Positions 29,608 through 37,542 of a DNA stretch of 64,000 nucleotides are shown here, piece after piece. A program made the position numbers and the translations under genes. Source of the DNA: Pseudoneobacillus sp052180215 (GTDB taxonomy: Bacteria > Bacillota > Bacilli > Bacillales > Cytobacillaceae). The DNA lies in assembly GCF_052180215.1 (NCBI RefSeq), contig NZ_CP197471.1:2080001-2144000 (forward strand), read 5' to 3'. The first letter of the stretch is position 1. Every line of letters starts with the position of its first letter. The notes below the pieces were generated by a model, which searched no databases, was not told where the DNA came from, and saw only the letters and a list, made by a program, of their open reading frames with translations.

Positions 29608-29706
29608 ATGTTTACTGTTTACGAAGGGATCAGTCTTATGATTGGTTTTGCAAGTTTAATCGTGGCAGTAATCGCTGTTGGGATTTCTTCAGGTAAAAAG
29701 AAATAA
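29608..29706 (+). CDS. Holin-like type I toxin peptide (Hol_Tox/TxpA-BsrG type)
   Basis: A 32-residue hydrophobic peptide, MFTVYEGISLMIGFASLIVA followed by a short tail ending SSGKKK. It matches the pattern of the putative holin-like toxin family (YEalsLMIxFgxlIvaL, basic end). Start ATG behind AAAGGGGGTGACGCTG, a very strong RBS. In B. subtilis such toxins are silenced by an antisense RNA that overlaps the mRNA 3' end; the 110 bases after the stop, conserved in decayed form twice elsewhere in this window, would be that place. The toxin call is by family resemblance. Confidence 0.78.
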   Translation: MFTVYEGISLMIGFASLIVAVIAVGISSGKKK

Positions 29707-29781
29707 CCCACCCTGCTTTTTGGTAGAGTAGGTGGATTATTTCGCCCTCAGGCCACTGCACTTCTTGCAGATAGCTGTATA
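29707..29781 (-). ncRNA. Possible antisense antitoxin region of the holin-like toxin
   Basis: The toxin's 3' region contains a block (TTTCGCCCTCAGGCCACTG at about 29740) found again, diverged, at 35711 with no toxin gene. In TxpA/RatA-type pairs the antitoxin RNA is made from the opposite strand across this region. I cannot identify its promoter with confidence. Confidence 0.35.
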
Positions 29782-29815
29782 AAGAGCTTCCAGTTGCAGC
29801 TGGAGCTCTTTTTTA
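29780..29815 (+). terminator. Terminator of the toxin mRNA
   Basis: AAGAGCTTCCAG, six-base loop, CTGGAGCTCTT (one bulge) then TTTT. Confidence 0.85.
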
Positions 29816-29915
29816 ATTTATGTTTTATTACTAAAATTATAACATGTTTCCAAATAAAGTAAAGATTAGCTTCATTCAAGAGGAACATTGAGGACGTTTG
29901 TTTTATACTGACATG

Positions 29916-30098
29916 TATCGGACTCAGAATCCGCTATTTCCATAAAAATGATGTATTTTCATAGTTTATAGGACACAGAATCCGTTATTCATCATAATAC
30001 AAAGGAAAATCGCCTATTTTTGGTTAATAACGGAACCATAGTCCGATAACCTCCTAAAAAACAATCATTTTAGTAAAATAGCGGAACGTGTGTCCTTT
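29916..30098. repeat. Dispersed nested inverted repeat, copy 1
   Basis: First of at least five near-full-length copies. Units in order: A (GGACTCAGAATCCGCTAT), B (GGACACAGAATCCGTTAT), C' (ATAACGGAACCATAGTCC), D' (ATAGCGGAACGTGTGTCC). A is complementary to D' and B to C', so the whole can fold as a nested hairpin. It lies 100 bases after the toxin terminator. The 75 bases before it resemble the left flanks of copies 4 and 5. Confidence 0.9.
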
Positions 30099-30399
30099 AA
30101 GATTGCTTTATTTAAGTATTGATACCACCCCATACCAGTTTAAAGTCATTCGTTCCAGAAAACTCGTATGATGTTAAAAGGGGCATGCGACAGGTTCCAA
30201 TTATTAAATTAGATAGGGAATTTAATACACACTTATAACAGTATCGAATAAAAGCCATTCGCATATGAATTAGCTCTGTTTCTTGTTGATAAGAATCTAG
30301 ATATTTACCCATTGAAATTCCATTTTATGCTAAAATTTATAAAAAAGAGGAATTATAAAAATTTTATTTAAATAGTCATTTAATTTTGGAGGTCTCAAC

Positions 30400-30729
30400 A
30401 TGCCGCAATTAATTTTTAAAGGAATAACGGTTGATCAAGTGAAAAAAATTAGTACCCCTTTGGTGCAGGAGCTTGCTGAGCTTTGTGATTGTGATACAGA
30501 TAATTTTACATTAGAAATCACTCATTCTACTTTTGTTTTTAATCAAGAGGAGGTCCCAGGATTTCCATTCATAGAAGTGAAGTGGTTTGAACGCGGCCAG
30601 GACATTCAGGATGAATTTGCAAACATTACGACAAAACATATTCAGTCACTCGGCATTGCTGAAGTGGAAATAGCTTTTACCGTCTTTTTAGAATCTGCTT
30701 ATTATTTAAATGGTAAGAATTTCGAATGA
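30400..30729 (+). CDS. DUF1904 family protein
   Basis: A 109-residue soluble protein assigned to DUF1904 by its layout: MPQLIFKGITVDQVKKIS at the N-terminus, CDCDTDNFTLE, FPFIEVKWFERGQ and EVEIAFTVFLESAYYLNG at the C-terminus. The fold is tautomerase-like, although the N-terminal Pro is preceded by Met as usual and no activity is established. RBS TTGGAGGT precedes ATG. The stop overlaps the first possible start of the acetyltransferase gene, so the two form an operon. Confidence 0.85.
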   Translation: MPQLIFKGITVDQVKKISTPLVQELAELCDCDTDNFTLEITHSTFVFNQEEVPGFPFIEVKWFERGQDIQDEFANITTKHIQSLGIAEVEIAFTVFLESAYYLNGKNFE

Positions 30730-30743
30730 ATAGGAGTACACAA

Positions 30744-31529
30744 ATGAACTTTGACTTGAAACTATGCAATAAAGAAGAAATAAAGGAAATGATACATGAA
30801 TATGTTTCTACCTTACAATCTCCATTTGATTCATTTTTAGAAGAACATATATTAAACTCTAATTTTTATAGCATAACCACGGGTGAAGAAGCAATTGGTT
30901 ACTATGCAATTTTCAAAAACCAATTACTCACTCAATTTTTTCTAAAAGTATCGATGTATAGTAGTAGCCAAGAGCTTTTTAAACAAGTACTTGCCAGCCA
31001 CCCGATTTCCTCTATCTTTGTGCCAACAAGTGATGAGTTCTTATTAAGTACCGTTTTAGATCAGGATTTCAAACTGACCAAACAAGCTTACTTTTTTCAA
31101 GATAGTAAAGTACCAGTTTTACAGGAAAAATTATATGAAGGCGGTCAATTTAGGAAGGCTGAGCTTAGTGATGCAGAACTGATTATGGAAGTGAGCCAGG
31201 ACTTCTTTGATCGATTAGAAGATCGTATTGAAGAAGGACAAATTTATGTGTTGATGAATGAGAATACACTATTAGGTGTTGGGATTGTGGAGAAAAGTAT
31301 TTTACAAGAGGGATACGCAAGTGTGGGCATGTTTGTGAATGATGCATTCCGGAAGCAAGGGATTGGCCGTACTATTATTCATCATTTAAAAGAATGGTGC
31401 TATCAAAATGAGATAACACCGATTTGTGGGTGCTGGTACTATAACACTAATTCAAAATTAACGCTTGAAAGTGCTGGAATGGTTTCGAAAACCAGGTTGT
31501 TAAATTTTCAAGTGGGGAATCAAGATTGA
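30744..31529 (+). CDS. GNAT family N-acetyltransferase
   Basis: A 261-residue protein with a C-terminal GNAT domain. The acetyl-CoA binding motif is VNDAFRKQGIGRTIIHHL (R-x-x-G-I-G), followed by CGCWYYNTNSKLTLESAG, where the Asn/Ser segment is the motif B region. The N-terminal half is divergent and may be a second, degenerate GNAT fold. AGGAG lies eight bases before ATG 30744; the upstream ATG 30726, overlapping the previous stop, lacks an RBS. Second gene of the DUF1904 operon. Substrate unknown. Confidence 0.88.
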   Translation: MNFDLKLCNKEEIKEMIHEYVSTLQSPFDSFLEEHILNSNFYSITTGEEAIGYYAIFKNQLLTQFFLKVSMYSSSQELFKQVLASHPISSIFVPTSDEFLLSTVLDQDFKLTKQAYFFQDSKVPVLQEKLYEGGQFRKAELSDAELIMEVSQDFFDRLEDRIEEGQIYVLMNENTLLGVGIVEKSILQEGYASVGMFVNDAFRKQGIGRTIIHHLKEWCYQNEITPICGCWYYNTNSKLTLESAGMVSKTRLLNFQVGNQD

Positions 31530-31586
31530 TTAAGTAGCAAAGCTAATGTTCATTCTGTATGATTAATTGCTTTGCTATAGTCATGT

Positions 31587-31770
31587 TATCGGACTCAGCA
31601 TCCGCTATTCACATAAAAAATTGGTATTTTCATAGTTTATAGGACACAGATTCCGTTATTCACCCTAATTCTTCGGAAAAGAGCAATTTTTGGCTTAATA
31701 ACGGAACCATAGTCCGATACCCCCATAAAAAGCAATCATTTTAGTAAAATAGCGGAACGTGTGTCCGATA
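31587..31770. repeat. Dispersed nested inverted repeat, copy 2
   Basis: A GGACTCAGCATCCGCTAT, B GGACACAGATTCCGTTAT, C' ATAACGGAACCATAGTCC, D' ATAGCGGAACGTGTGTCC, with the same spacers as copy 1. It fills most of the 335-base gap between the acetyltransferase and the next membrane-anchored protein. Confidence 0.9.
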
Positions 31771-31864
31771 GATAGATTGAATGTTAGATTTGAGATTCTA
31801 TATGGGTTTAAATGTAACTACTTTCCTGTCCATTTGGAACTTCGACGAATTTGGAGGATTGAGA

Positions 31865-32449
31865 ATGAAAAAGGTTTTAATAATTGTTTGCCTATTATCA
31901 GGTTTGCTATTAGTAGGTATGTTAAGTGGATATCATTTTAAAGAAATTGGTGCCATTCGAGGCGATGTTAAAAAAATACAATCCTATGATATTGATGACT
32001 ATGGAAAAGCCGTGTTGTTTGAAGATAAAACCCATCATTCCTTTGGCGTAGCTAGTTTAGAGAAAAAGTTTGGTTTTCTATACCGATATGATGGTGGTTC
32101 ATTTGGTTATAGTATAGAAGAAGGTAAACCATTTCAAGCTACTGGAATTGGAGATGAACATGCTTTTTTAGTAGCCGTAAAAACAGCTGAAAATTCAAAT
32201 ATCGAATATATTGTCATTGGAAATCACATGGAAAATGTAACTCCGTCCACTACCTATGAGTTATCTATTGATGATATAAAGAAGAATCCTGATTCTTACA
32301 ATATAAAGACTGTTAAAGATCATTATGTTCTATTTGTTTTAGATAATTATACAGAGGATACATGGACAATTAGGGCATTTGATAAAGCTGGAAACTTAAT
32401 AGCAGACAAATTATTTGGTGGGGATATAAGATACATAGATTGGGAATAA
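31865..32449 (+). CDS. Membrane-anchored protein of unknown function
   Basis: A 194-residue protein with one N-terminal hydrophobic segment (VLIIVCLLSGLLLVGMLSGY) and an extracytoplasmic, probably beta-rich domain. No lipobox Cys is present, so it is likely anchored or cleaved. I start at ATG 31865 with TTTGGAGGATTGAGA upstream; the open frame to 31781 runs close to repeat copy 2 and lacks an RBS. It lies 14 bases before the next small membrane protein, so both are probably one transcript. Family not recognised. Confidence 0.78.
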   Translation: MKKVLIIVCLLSGLLLVGMLSGYHFKEIGAIRGDVKKIQSYDIDDYGKAVLFEDKTHHSFGVASLEKKFGFLYRYDGGSFGYSIEEGKPFQATGIGDEHAFLVAVKTAENSNIEYIVIGNHMENVTPSTTYELSIDDIKKNPDSYNIKTVKDHYVLFVLDNYTEDTWTIRAFDKAGNLIADKLFGGDIRYIDWE

Positions 32450-32463
32450 AAGGGGACTTTGAT

Positions 32464-32793
32464 ATGAAACAAAGAGGTTATATTTTTTCTTTCATTATTG
32501 CATTTATGATTGTTACAATATCCCCAATATTCGATTCGGTGTTAGTGACTAACTATAATCAAGTAGAACATCATAGACTCGGTTTTCCGCTGCCTATCAT
32601 TGAACAACATACAACCTTGACACCGTTAAATGAAAGTTTCCCGTTTAAGTTAGGACTGTTGGATCCAAGAGAACATCCAACAGATATTCTTTTTTTCAAT
32701 TACTTGCTTTCAATAGTAAGTATAGCAATCGTTGTATTTATTGTTTATTGGCTACTGAATAAATTAATACTACCATTTTCAAAAGGTAATTAA
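32464..32793 (+). CDS. Small membrane protein of unknown function
   Basis: A 109-residue protein with two membrane segments, one N-terminal (FSFIIAFMIVTISPIFDSVL) and one C-terminal (LLSIVSIAIVVFIVYWLLN), and an outer loop between them. AAAAGGGGA lies nine bases before ATG 32464. It follows the anchored protein by 14 bases and likely works with it. Family not recognised. Confidence 0.75.
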   Translation: MKQRGYIFSFIIAFMIVTISPIFDSVLVTNYNQVEHHRLGFPLPIIEQHTTLTPLNESFPFKLGLLDPREHPTDILFFNYLLSIVSIAIVVFIVYWLLNKLILPFSKGN

Positions 32794-32826
32794 TTACCTA
32801 TTTAAGAGGGAATTGGGGAGAATCAG

Positions 32827-33282
32827 ATGTCGCAAGATGGGATTGTTTTAGTAGCAAGTGTGTCAATCTTTAATGACGATAAAGTCTTAATTATAAAAGA
32901 GAATAAACCTACTGCAATTGATAAGTGGAACTTTCCAAGTGGTCATGTCGAAAACGGTGAAGACATTCTCTTTTCAGCTAAGCGGGAAGTTAAAGAGGAA
33001 ACAGGTTTTGATGTAAAACTAATCGGTACTACTGGTGTATATAATTTTGTTAGTAGTACAAACGATCAAGTTATTTTATTTCATTTTATTGGTGAGGTGA
33101 CAGGAGGTTCTCTAAATCTCGAAGAAGATGTAATTTCTGACAGCAAGTGGATAAAAGTAAATGAGCTTATAACATTTGAAAACAAAGACTTACGAGAATC
33201 CAGTGTAATGAAGCAAATAATGAATAACTTATTACAAGAGAAAATACACCCAATTAGCGTGTATAATGAGCAACTAATTTGA
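32827..33282 (+). CDS. Nudix hydrolase
   Basis: A 151-residue Nudix enzyme with the box GHVENGEDILFSAKREVKEETGF (about residues 39-61) and the catalytic core REVKEE. The opening GIVLVASVSIFNDDKVLIIKENK and later SDSKWIKVNEL are typical of small Nudix proteins of the MutT type. Substrate unknown. RBS TTGGGGAG precedes ATG. It lies 33 bases after the small membrane protein gene and may belong to the same transcript. Confidence 0.9.
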   Translation: MSQDGIVLVASVSIFNDDKVLIIKENKPTAIDKWNFPSGHVENGEDILFSAKREVKEETGFDVKLIGTTGVYNFVSSTNDQVILFHFIGEVTGGSLNLEEDVISDSKWIKVNELITFENKDLRESSVMKQIMNNLLQEKIHPISVYNEQLI

Positions 33283-33567
33283 AACGCCCTTGTTCAACTA
33301 TCGTAAGAGCTCTTTACTTTGATTTGATATTTTTCTAATAAGCGAAAATATGTAGTTCTCTATATCAACCAAGCTTATGTGTTGGTTACTTTGTTTTTGG
33401 GGAGACTGTGTTACGATTGGTTCTATCATTATTGCGGAGTCTATAAAATCTCCGACTAAAGTTGTATCAAAATTCAATCCTTCTATCGAATTCAGGGTTA
33501 TTTGGTATTGATATAGTTATAGTATCAAGTGAATCCAAGGAGTAATAGAAAGGGTTGGAGAGAAAAA

Positions 33568-34032
33568 ATGATAAAGGGACTATTTGAAGCACATTTACCA
33601 GTAAGTAATTTAGAATCATCCATTCATTTTTATAAAAAATTAGGTTTAGACATGGCCTATAGAGATGAGGAAACAGCATTCTTTTGGATTGAAAAAGGAA
33701 TGAGTTGGCTTGGTCTTTGGGAAGGAAAGGAAGTTCAAACACCATACCACCCGTCGTTAAGACATATAGCTTTTCGCGTTGAATATGAATTTATGAAACA
33801 ATCTTTAAATTGGTTAAAAGAGAGAAATATAGAAGCAGTACCTTTTGGGACAAGGGAAAAGATTGATCCTTTTATTAGACCCTATCAAGGTAATGCGTCA
33901 GTATATTTCAAAGACCCGGATGGAAATAGTTTAGAATTTATGTGTTCTGTTCCTATTCCTGAGCATTTAAGGAACCACGCTTCTTGTACTCTCGATGAGT
34001 GGGAAATATTAATAAAAGATAAAGTACTGTAA
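33568..34032 (+). CDS. VOC family (glyoxalase/dioxygenase fold) protein
   Basis: A 154-residue vicinal-oxygen-chelate protein with two beta-alpha-beta-beta-beta modules. Metal-ligand positions are suggested by the His in EAHLPVSNLESSIHFYKKLG and RHIAFRV and by the final Glu in FKDPDGNSLEFMCS. The family includes fosfomycin and bleomycin resistance proteins, lyases and dioxygenases; nothing here fixes the reaction. I start at ATG 33568 behind TTGGAGAGAAAAA. It is followed by repeat copy 3. Confidence 0.9.
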   Translation: MIKGLFEAHLPVSNLESSIHFYKKLGLDMAYRDEETAFFWIEKGMSWLGLWEGKEVQTPYHPSLRHIAFRVEYEFMKQSLNWLKERNIEAVPFGTREKIDPFIRPYQGNASVYFKDPDGNSLEFMCSVPIPEHLRNHASCTLDEWEILIKDKVL

Positions 34033-34490
34033 TGAAAGCTATATTGCCTTTTTTTAGATTCATAGGTCCCGTTTTTTTAACTGAGGTAGTCTTTTATGAT
34101 GTAGTTAAGTAAAGAAACAGTTCATTTGAGGGACGTTTATACTTAGCTACCATGTTATCGGACACAGAATCCGTTATTTCCATAAAAAAGAGGTAATTTT
34201 ATCGTTTTTAGGACACTGGTTCCGTTATTCAACATAAATCAAAGGAAAATCGCCTAATTTTGATTAATAACGGAACCATAGTCCTATAGTCCTCTAAAAA
34301 ACCATCATTTTAGTAGAATAGCGGAACGTGTGTCCGATAATATTAAATGTAAACGAACTTATCTAGGATTTAGGTATAAAACAATGCTACTTTACCTATA
34401 TTGGACCAAGAAGCCTTTCTACATGACCTATAAGGTACTGCAAAAAAGAACATGGTTTTACATATAAAACTAACAACGCACACCTAAAGT
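34033..34490. other. Intergenic segment with repeat copy 3 and a duplicated right flank
   Basis: About 460 bases with no gene. Repeat copy 3 occupies 34156-34339. The following 95 bases (to about 34434, including CTATATTGGACCAAGAAGCC without its first variable bases) are clearly homologous to the right flank of copy 4 (36040-36130). Confidence 0.7.
34156..34339. repeat. Dispersed nested inverted repeat, copy 3
   Basis: A GGACACAGAATCCGTTAT, B GGACACTGGTTCCGTTAT, C' ATAACGGAACCATAGTCC, D' ATAGCGGAACGTGTGTCC. Unit A has GTTAT here instead of GCTAT. The flanks are shared with copy 4. Confidence 0.9.
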
Positions 34491-34516
34491 AAAAAACCCC
34501 AAAAAGGGGTTTTTTG
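34491..34516 (-). terminator. Terminator of the DUF2202 gene
   Basis: AAAAAACCCC, five-base loop, GGGGTTTTTT. Compact and near the stop, usable on both strands. Confidence 0.88.
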
Positions 34517-34524
34517 ATTATAGT

Positions 34525-35061
34525 TTACTGATATTGACTAAGACCTCTTTTGAATGCTGCTAAATGATTTTGGGAGGCATCACCAAGCTGTTTCATAACA
34601 GCTTTAACATCTTGGGGTAAATTTGGTAATGATCCTAATTTATTATACATGGCAATATTGTCAACTTCACCTTCAACGCCAGCTTGAAAAGCTTCTTTTA
34701 AGGATCCAGGTTCTTTTGAATACTGTTTCGCATTGTCTACGGGAACTTTTACATTATATTTTTTAAACAACGTAAGAAGTGCTGAAATATGCCTTTGTTC
34801 TGCGGACTTAATATTTGTAAAAGGTCTTTTTGAACCAAATTTTGCAATGATAGCATCGTATCTAGCTTGTGCAAGATACTCATCTTGAATGGCATAAGTT
34901 AACGCTTCTTCTAAAGTAATCGATGAATCCTGAAGGGCTCCTTTCGCACCGAAATCTGGTGGAACATTCGTGTCGGCACGGACTTCCGAATGATAAAGAA
35001 CAATAAACAATAAAGCGATCATTTGGAAAATGATAGGTAATCTTAGTATTTTACTTCCCAT
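34525..35061 (-). CDS. Secreted ferritin-like DUF2202 protein
   Basis: A 178-residue protein with an N-terminal signal-like segment (IIFQMIALLFIVLYHSEVRA) and a ferritin-like four-helix bundle. Likely carboxylate/His ligands lie in EEALTYAIQDEYLAQARY, SAEQRHISALLTLF, FQAGVEGEVDNIAMY and DASQNHLAAFKRG. The layout fits DUF2202, a di-iron-type family of unknown function. Because it is exported it may deal with iron or oxidants outside the membrane. ATG 35061 has GGAGAAAAG upstream. Convergent with the VOC gene. Confidence 0.85.
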   Translation of the reverse strand: MGSKILRLPIIFQMIALLFIVLYHSEVRADTNVPPDFGAKGALQDSSITLEEALTYAIQDEYLAQARYDAIIAKFGSKRPFTNIKSAEQRHISALLTLFKKYNVKVPVDNAKQYSKEPGSLKEAFQAGVEGEVDNIAMYNKLGSLPNLPQDVKAVMKQLGDASQNHLAAFKRGLSQYQ

Positions 35062-35324
35062 TCTTTTCTCCTACCTTCAAGTGTATTTTTAGTTATTTTT
35101 CACCAAAATCATTATTAAATTCTAAAAAAAGCAAATTTATTTACCTGTCTTACGGTTGGTAACTTTTGGAGAATATATCGTTTCCGATACGGGATAGTGG
35201 AAGAGGAGATTGAAGGAATATCCAAATATTTTATTGAATAATTAGAAGGAAAGATTTTGACATAGCGGTTTTTTTAAAGAGGTTATTTTCGAGAATTTGC
35301 CTCTAAAAATAAAGGAGGTATTTT

Positions 35325-35675
35325 ATGCTGTTTATGATGATTGTCAAAGCCTCGAAGAATTCTGAAGCCGGAAATCTCCCGAGCCCAGAACTCATGGAAG
35401 CCATGACGAAGTATAACGAGGAATTAGTTAATGCAGGCGTGCGGGTTATGGCTAAAGGACTTCATCCAAGTTCAAATGGGATTCGACTTTCCTTTCCAAA
35501 ATCAGGGGAAAAGTCGGTGGTTACGGAAGGACCATTTACGGAAACAGAAGAATTGATTGCCGGATTTATTTTGATTGATGTGAAGTCGAGGGAAGAAGCC
35601 ATCGAGTGGGCCATGCGAATGCCAGACCCGCAAGGAAATGGGGAAGGCCAGATCGAATTGCGTCAAGTGTTTTGA
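35325..35675 (+). CDS. YCII-domain (DGPF-type) protein
   Basis: A 116-residue protein of the YciI-like/DGPF group, named after the pattern seen here as VTEGPFTETEELIAGFILIDV (D-G-P-F replaced by E-G-P-F). The C-terminal WAMRMPDPQGNGEGQIELRQVF is also typical. These small ferredoxin-like-fold proteins are often encoded next to ECF sigma factors; none is present here. Function unknown. RBS AAAGGAGGTATTTT precedes ATG. Confidence 0.9.
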   Translation: MLFMMIVKASKNSEAGNLPSPELMEAMTKYNEELVNAGVRVMAKGLHPSSNGIRLSFPKSGEKSVVTEGPFTETEELIAGFILIDVKSREEAIEWAMRMPDPQGNGEGQIELRQVF

Positions 35676-35710
35676 GCACCTGAAATATAGCTGATAGAAG
35701 TTGAATTTTT

Positions 35711-35783
35711 TCGCCTTAGGCCACTCCACTACTTACATATAGTTGTATAAAGAGCTACCAGTAGCAGCGGGGGCTCTTTTTTT
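35711..35783 (+). other. Relic of a holin-like toxin 3' region
   Basis: About 70 bases homologous to the 3' region and terminator of the toxin locus at 29740-29815: TCGCCTTAGGCCACTCCACT, then GTTGTATAAAGAGCTACCAG and GGGGGCTCTTTTTTT. The toxin ORF is absent. It may now serve as a terminator for the YCII gene. Confidence 0.7.
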
Positions 35784-35856
35784 GATGTGTGATTTTGTTA
35801 AAGGGACGATTTCATTCATTAGGATTTATGGCGACGCTTCTTCTTAGCTAGGATTT

Positions 35857-36039
35857 TATAGGACACAGAATCCGCTATTTCTATAAAAAAGAGTATTTTC
35901 ATGGTTTATAGGACACTGGTTCCGTTATTCAACCTAAATCCAAGGGAAATTGCCTATTTTTGATTCATAACGGAATCATAGTCCGATAACCACCTAAAAA
36001 GCTATCATTTAAGTAAAATAGCGGAACGTGTGTCCGATA
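35857..36039. repeat. Dispersed nested inverted repeat, copy 4
   Basis: A GGACACAGAATCCGCTAT, B GGACACTGGTTCCGTTAT, C' ATAACGGAATCATAGTCC, D' ATAGCGGAACGTGTGTCC. The left flank (35780-35856) matches that of copy 5 and the right flank matches that of copy 3. Confidence 0.9.
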
Positions 36040-36140
36040 AAATTAAGTTAATCGACCTTATTAAGGCTTAAGGTATAACACCATGCCGCTTTACCTATAT
36101 TGGACCAAGAAGCCTCTCGTTAACAACCTATCATGTTAGA

Positions 36141-36557
36141 TTAGTCGTCTATTACAGCTTTTCCTTGTTCACGTAACTTTTTTAGAGCTGTAAGCATATG
36201 ATTTATTTGTTCCTCGGAATGTCTTTCCCATGAACCTAATTCAGCTATTATTTTCAAAGGCGATTTAGATCTATAAGAACGTGTTGGGTTCCCTGGAAAT
36301 TTTTTGTCAGTTAAGTTCGGATCATTTTCAAAATCACCTAATGGTTCTACAATGTAAATTCTTTCCTTTGAGTTAGATGTTGCTAATTCAGCACCCCATT
36401 TAGCCGCCTCTAATGTTCCAGTGAAGTATATATAGTTCGATTTTTTGTCTTGGTAATTTGATAAGTGTTGCGGTTCTAACAAATCACCAATTTTTAGTTC
36501 TGCTTTAGTACCATGAAAAAAAGGACCATTATCCAAGACAACTTTTTTGTCATTCAT
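36141..36557 (-). CDS. arr: Rifampin ADP-ribosyltransferase (Arr)
   Basis: A 138-residue protein matching Arr enzymes along its length: GPFFHGTKAELKIGDLL, IYFTGTLEAAKWGAELA, RIYIVEPLGDFENDPNL and KKFPGNPTRSYRS. Arr transfers ADP-ribose from NAD+ to the C23 hydroxyl of rifamycins, inactivating them. The His of FFHGTK and the Asp in FENDPNLT are at expected active-site positions. I start at ATG 36557 (AGAGGTG six bases upstream) rather than at GTG 36566. A 100-base fragment of a second arr gene lies at 60.9 kb. Resistance is inferred from family only. Confidence 0.93.
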   Translation of the reverse strand: MNDKKVVLDNGPFFHGTKAELKIGDLLEPQHLSNYQDKKSNYIYFTGTLEAAKWGAELATSNSKERIYIVEPLGDFENDPNLTDKKFPGNPTRSYRSKSPLKIIAELGSWERHSEEQINHMLTALKKLREQGKAVIDD

Positions 36558-36677
36558 ATGATACACCTCTTATATTTTTAGATTTGTATATAACAGTATA
36601 GGGCAGGAAATTTAAGAAGTGTAGTCTATAAATCATTTATCATTTGCAGTATAATGTAAGTAGAGAGATTGATTTAT

Positions 36678-36776
36678 ATGCGTGTTAATCGAAGTTTATG
36701 GTTGGTAGGGGTTTTTGGACTGACATATGTTTTTGAATATATAAACATTCGGGAGCTAAACTTCCATAATGATTGA
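36678..36776 (+). CDS. Possible 32-residue hydrophobic peptide
   Basis: A short frame, MRVNRSLWLVGVFGLTYVFE and a polar tail, with one possible membrane segment. A terminator follows immediately, which supports a short transcript. No good RBS is seen (AGAGAGATTGATTTAT). It may be a real small membrane peptide or a chance ORF. Confidence 0.35.
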   Translation: MRVNRSLWLVGVFGLTYVFEYINIRELNFHND

Positions 36777-36786
36777 TCCGATAAAG

Positions 36787-36836
36787 CCGAGACTATACGG
36801 GATATTATTCATCCTTTGTATAATCTCGGTTTTTTG
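36787..36836 (+). terminator. Terminator after the 36.7 kb small ORF
   Basis: CCGAGACTATAC, long loop, GTATAATCTCGG (one mismatch) then TTTTTTG. Confidence 0.8.
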
Positions 36837-36958
36837 TTTTTTGTGGAAAGTATAAGGCAGGTTAGCATAAGAAGGAAAATTAATCTAAGTAACGAATTTA
36901 TAGAGGACATTTTAACTGAAAGATGAGCAATAAGATTTTTGAAGGGTGGATTAAAGCA

Positions 36959-37396
36959 ATGGATATAAGAAAACCAAATGACTTGGAACTCAAAGAGATT
37001 TTGTCCCTCTCCCCGCGAGCTATATATGATGGAACATTAGGTATGATTAAACCTTCTAACGAAAAAATTGAACAACTCATTGTGCCACTCTTAAAAAAGG
37101 GATGCTATTATCTAATAGCAACAGAAAATGATACTTTAATGGGGTGGATTCTTTTAGGAAAAAGTAAGGACCAAATTACCGATAAGGTGAATGGTTTTAT
37201 TTATGAGCTATTTGTTTTAGATAACTTTAGAGGACAAGGAATTTCTAAAAGGTTATTGAAAACAGGCATTGACCAGCTAAAACAAGATGGTTATTCAGAA
37301 GTTCGACTTAGTGTATTTGAAGGGAACCACGCTATTAAATTGTATGAAAAATTAGGATTTAAAACTAAGACAGTTACAATGGCTATGTCCCTGTAA
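36959..37396 (+). CDS. GNAT family N-acetyltransferase
   Basis: A 145-residue single-domain GNAT. The acetyl-CoA motif is VLDNFRGQGISKRLLKTGIDQL (R-G-Q-G-I), followed by VRLSVFEGNHAIKLYEKLGF, the classical motif B. The start is uncertain: ATG 36959 (GAAGGGTGG ten bases upstream) gives the typical MDIRKPNDLELKEI, while ATG 36923 would add 12 residues. Substrate unknown. Single gene. Confidence 0.87.
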   Translation: MDIRKPNDLELKEILSLSPRAIYDGTLGMIKPSNEKIEQLIVPLLKKGCYYLIATENDTLMGWILLGKSKDQITDKVNGFIYELFVLDNFRGQGISKRLLKTGIDQLKQDGYSEVRLSVFEGNHAIKLYEKLGFKTKTVTMAMSL

Positions 37397-37427
37397 AAAG
37401 TTTTGTAGAGGGTATTACCGTATAAAA

Positions 37428-37542
37428 CAGTAAAGAGTCTTCAGTTGTGGATGGAGCTCTATTTTGTTTTGATGTATGATTTTTGTTATAGAAGCGGTTT
37501 CATTCAATAGGAGATATGGGAACGTTTCTTCTTAGTTGACAT
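37428..37542. other. Decayed toxin 3' region and shared left flank of repeat copy 5
   Basis: AAAGAGTCTTCAGTTGTGG and GGAGCTCTATTTTG are a worn form of the toxin terminator at 29780. The next 80 bases (TTTCATTCAATAGGAGATAT and on) are homologous to 35780-35856. Toxin relic and repeat thus moved or duplicated together. Confidence 0.6.

Noticed and set aside
30112..30312. 66-codon ORF on the minus strand after repeat copy 1
   Set aside because: No ribosome binding site, unusual composition and no family resemblance that I can see; it could be a relic but is not supported as a gene.
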